Origin: Dokdonella_A sp046347015 | GTDB taxonomy: Bacteria; Pseudomonadota; Gammaproteobacteria; Xanthomonadales; Rhodanobacteraceae | Length of the DNA: 64,000 nucleotides | NCBI GenBank assembly: GCA_046347015.1 | Contig: JAXMHA010000014.1 | Span: 9,504 to 73,503, forward strand | Direction of reading: 5' to 3' | Part shown: positions 63,348 to 64,000 of the stretch, in pieces | Layout of the letters: each line of letters starts with the position of its first letter | How positions within the stretch are numbered: position 1 is the stretch's first letter | Notes under the pieces: generated by a model | Seen by the model: the letters and a program-made list of their open reading frames with translations, nothing else | The model's database searches: none | Told to the model about the DNA's origin: nothing | Program-made: the position numbers and the translations under genes

Positions 63348-64000
63348 TCAGCGTGCTCCGCGGCCGAACAGGACGACCTCGACGGTCTGGACCAGCACGA
63401 TGAGGTCGAGCATGAAATCGTGGTTCTTGACGTAGAACAGGTCGAACGCCAGCTTTTCCGCCGCGTCGTCCTCGCTCGAGCCGTACGGATAGCGCAACTG
63501 GGCCCATCCGGTGAGGCCGGGTTTCACGCAGTGACGCAGCGGGTAATACCTGAGTTTCCCGGCCAATGCCTCCACGAACTGCGGGCGCTCGGGCCGTGGC
63601 CCGATGATGCTCATGTCGCCCTTCAGGACGTTCCAGAGTTGGGGCAGCTCGTCCAGCCGGGTCTTGCGGATCACCTTGCCGACCCGGGTTACCCGATCGT
63701 CGTTCTTGCTCGCCCACCGGGCGACGCCGTCGGCTTCCGCGTCGGGCCGCATGCTTCTGAACTTCTGGACCCGGAACACCCGGCCGTGCTCGCCGACCCG
63801 TTCCTGGCGGTAGAGGACGGGTGCCCGCGGCGATTCGACCCAGACCGCGAAGGCAGTCAGCACGATGAACGGCCATCCGAATGCGAGCAGCAAGCCGGCG
63901 CTGGCGACATCGAACGCACGCTTGGTGATGACCCGCAGTTGCGAGGAGTTGAAACCGTCCGAGAACACCAGCCATGAGGGATCGACGTCGAGGCGAACCC
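63348..64000 (-). CDS. Undecaprenyl-phosphate sugar transferase (5' end outside window)
   Basis: The C-terminal part of an EpsB/WcaJ-type sugar transferase that loads the first sugar-1-phosphate on undecaprenyl phosphate. The frame is open to the window edge, reading DPSWLVFSDGFNSSQLR before KRAFDVASAGLLL. The catalytic domain shows a transmembrane helix, then YRQERVGEHGRVFRVQKFRS, and RKTRLDELPQLWNVLKGDMS and IGPRPERPQF. The visible length is about 217 residues; full proteins are 450-470. Confidence 0.93.
   Translation of the reverse strand, partial: VRLDVDPSWLVFSDGFNSSQLRVITKRAFDVASAGLLLAFGWPFIVLTAFAVWVESPRAPVLYRQERVGEHGRVFRVQKFRSMRPDAEADGVARWASKNDDRVTRVGKVIRKTRLDELPQLWNVLKGDMSIIGPRPERPQFVEALAGKLRYYPLRHCVKPGLTGWAQLRYPYGSSEDDAAEKLAFDLFYVKNHDFMLDLIVLVQTVEVVLFGRGAR

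Overview
The window is a GC-rich, gene-dense chromosomal segment of a gammaproteobacterium, most likely Xanthomonadales (Rhodanobacteraceae or Lysobacteraceae). This rests on gene content and order (tlpA-aroQ-accB-accC-prmA-zinc-ribbon gene-fis-purH-purD, erpA-nudC, a complete atpIBEFHAGDC-glmU run). There is no rRNA in the window, so the placement is inference. No phage, insertion sequence or CRISPR array was seen.

Layout. 1-9.6 kb (+): thiol redox (dsbD cut by the left edge, a TlpA-like thioredoxin), aroQ, biotin carboxyl carrier and carboxylase, prmA, a zinc-ribbon membrane protein, fis, purH and purD. 9.7-15 kb (-): a TPR protein, ampE, nudC, erpA, a bactofilin and a DUF6776-like membrane coiled-coil protein. 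15.1-20.6 kb (+): hemJ, then a translationally overlapping signalling pair: a receiver/degenerate EAL protein and a hybrid histidine kinase with receiver and Hpt domains. 20.6-24.5 kb: bfr and bfd (bfd under a promoter overlapped by a Fur-box-like site), rppH, tRNA-Met with a clear promoter, an FmdE-like/DUF2249 pair, queD with a possible small coupled ORF, and a phasin gene with an operator-like palindrome and a strong terminator. 24.7-25.7 kb (-): an FHA coiled-coil protein. 25.9-34.9 kb (+): the F1Fo ATP synthase operon and glmU, with GC-rich inverted repeats in four of the intergenic gaps.

35.0-64 kb is a large exopolysaccharide locus. The + block (35.0-48.9 kb) makes nucleotide sugars (TviB-like dehydrogenase, two epimerases), exports polymer (Wza lipoprotein, Wzz-like chain-length protein, a BY-kinase-like ATPase with a broken Walker A, an outer-membrane barrel, a Wzx flippase), and carries a secreted RIFT-barrel lyase-like protein, a glycosyltransferase and a FemAB/GNAT-like transferase. 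The facing - block (48.9-58.9 kb) encodes a ligase/polymerase, a CapK-like adenylate-forming enzyme, three glycosyltransferases and four deacetylase-fold proteins, many joined by 4-bp overlaps. Three + genes follow (a membrane J-domain protein, an HzsA-like secreted protein with a CxxCH haem motif, a DUF218 protein). The right edge cuts a sugar transferase that probably starts polymer synthesis. The set resembles exosortase A (XrtA/PEP-CTERM)-linked EPS loci, but no exosortase is in the window.
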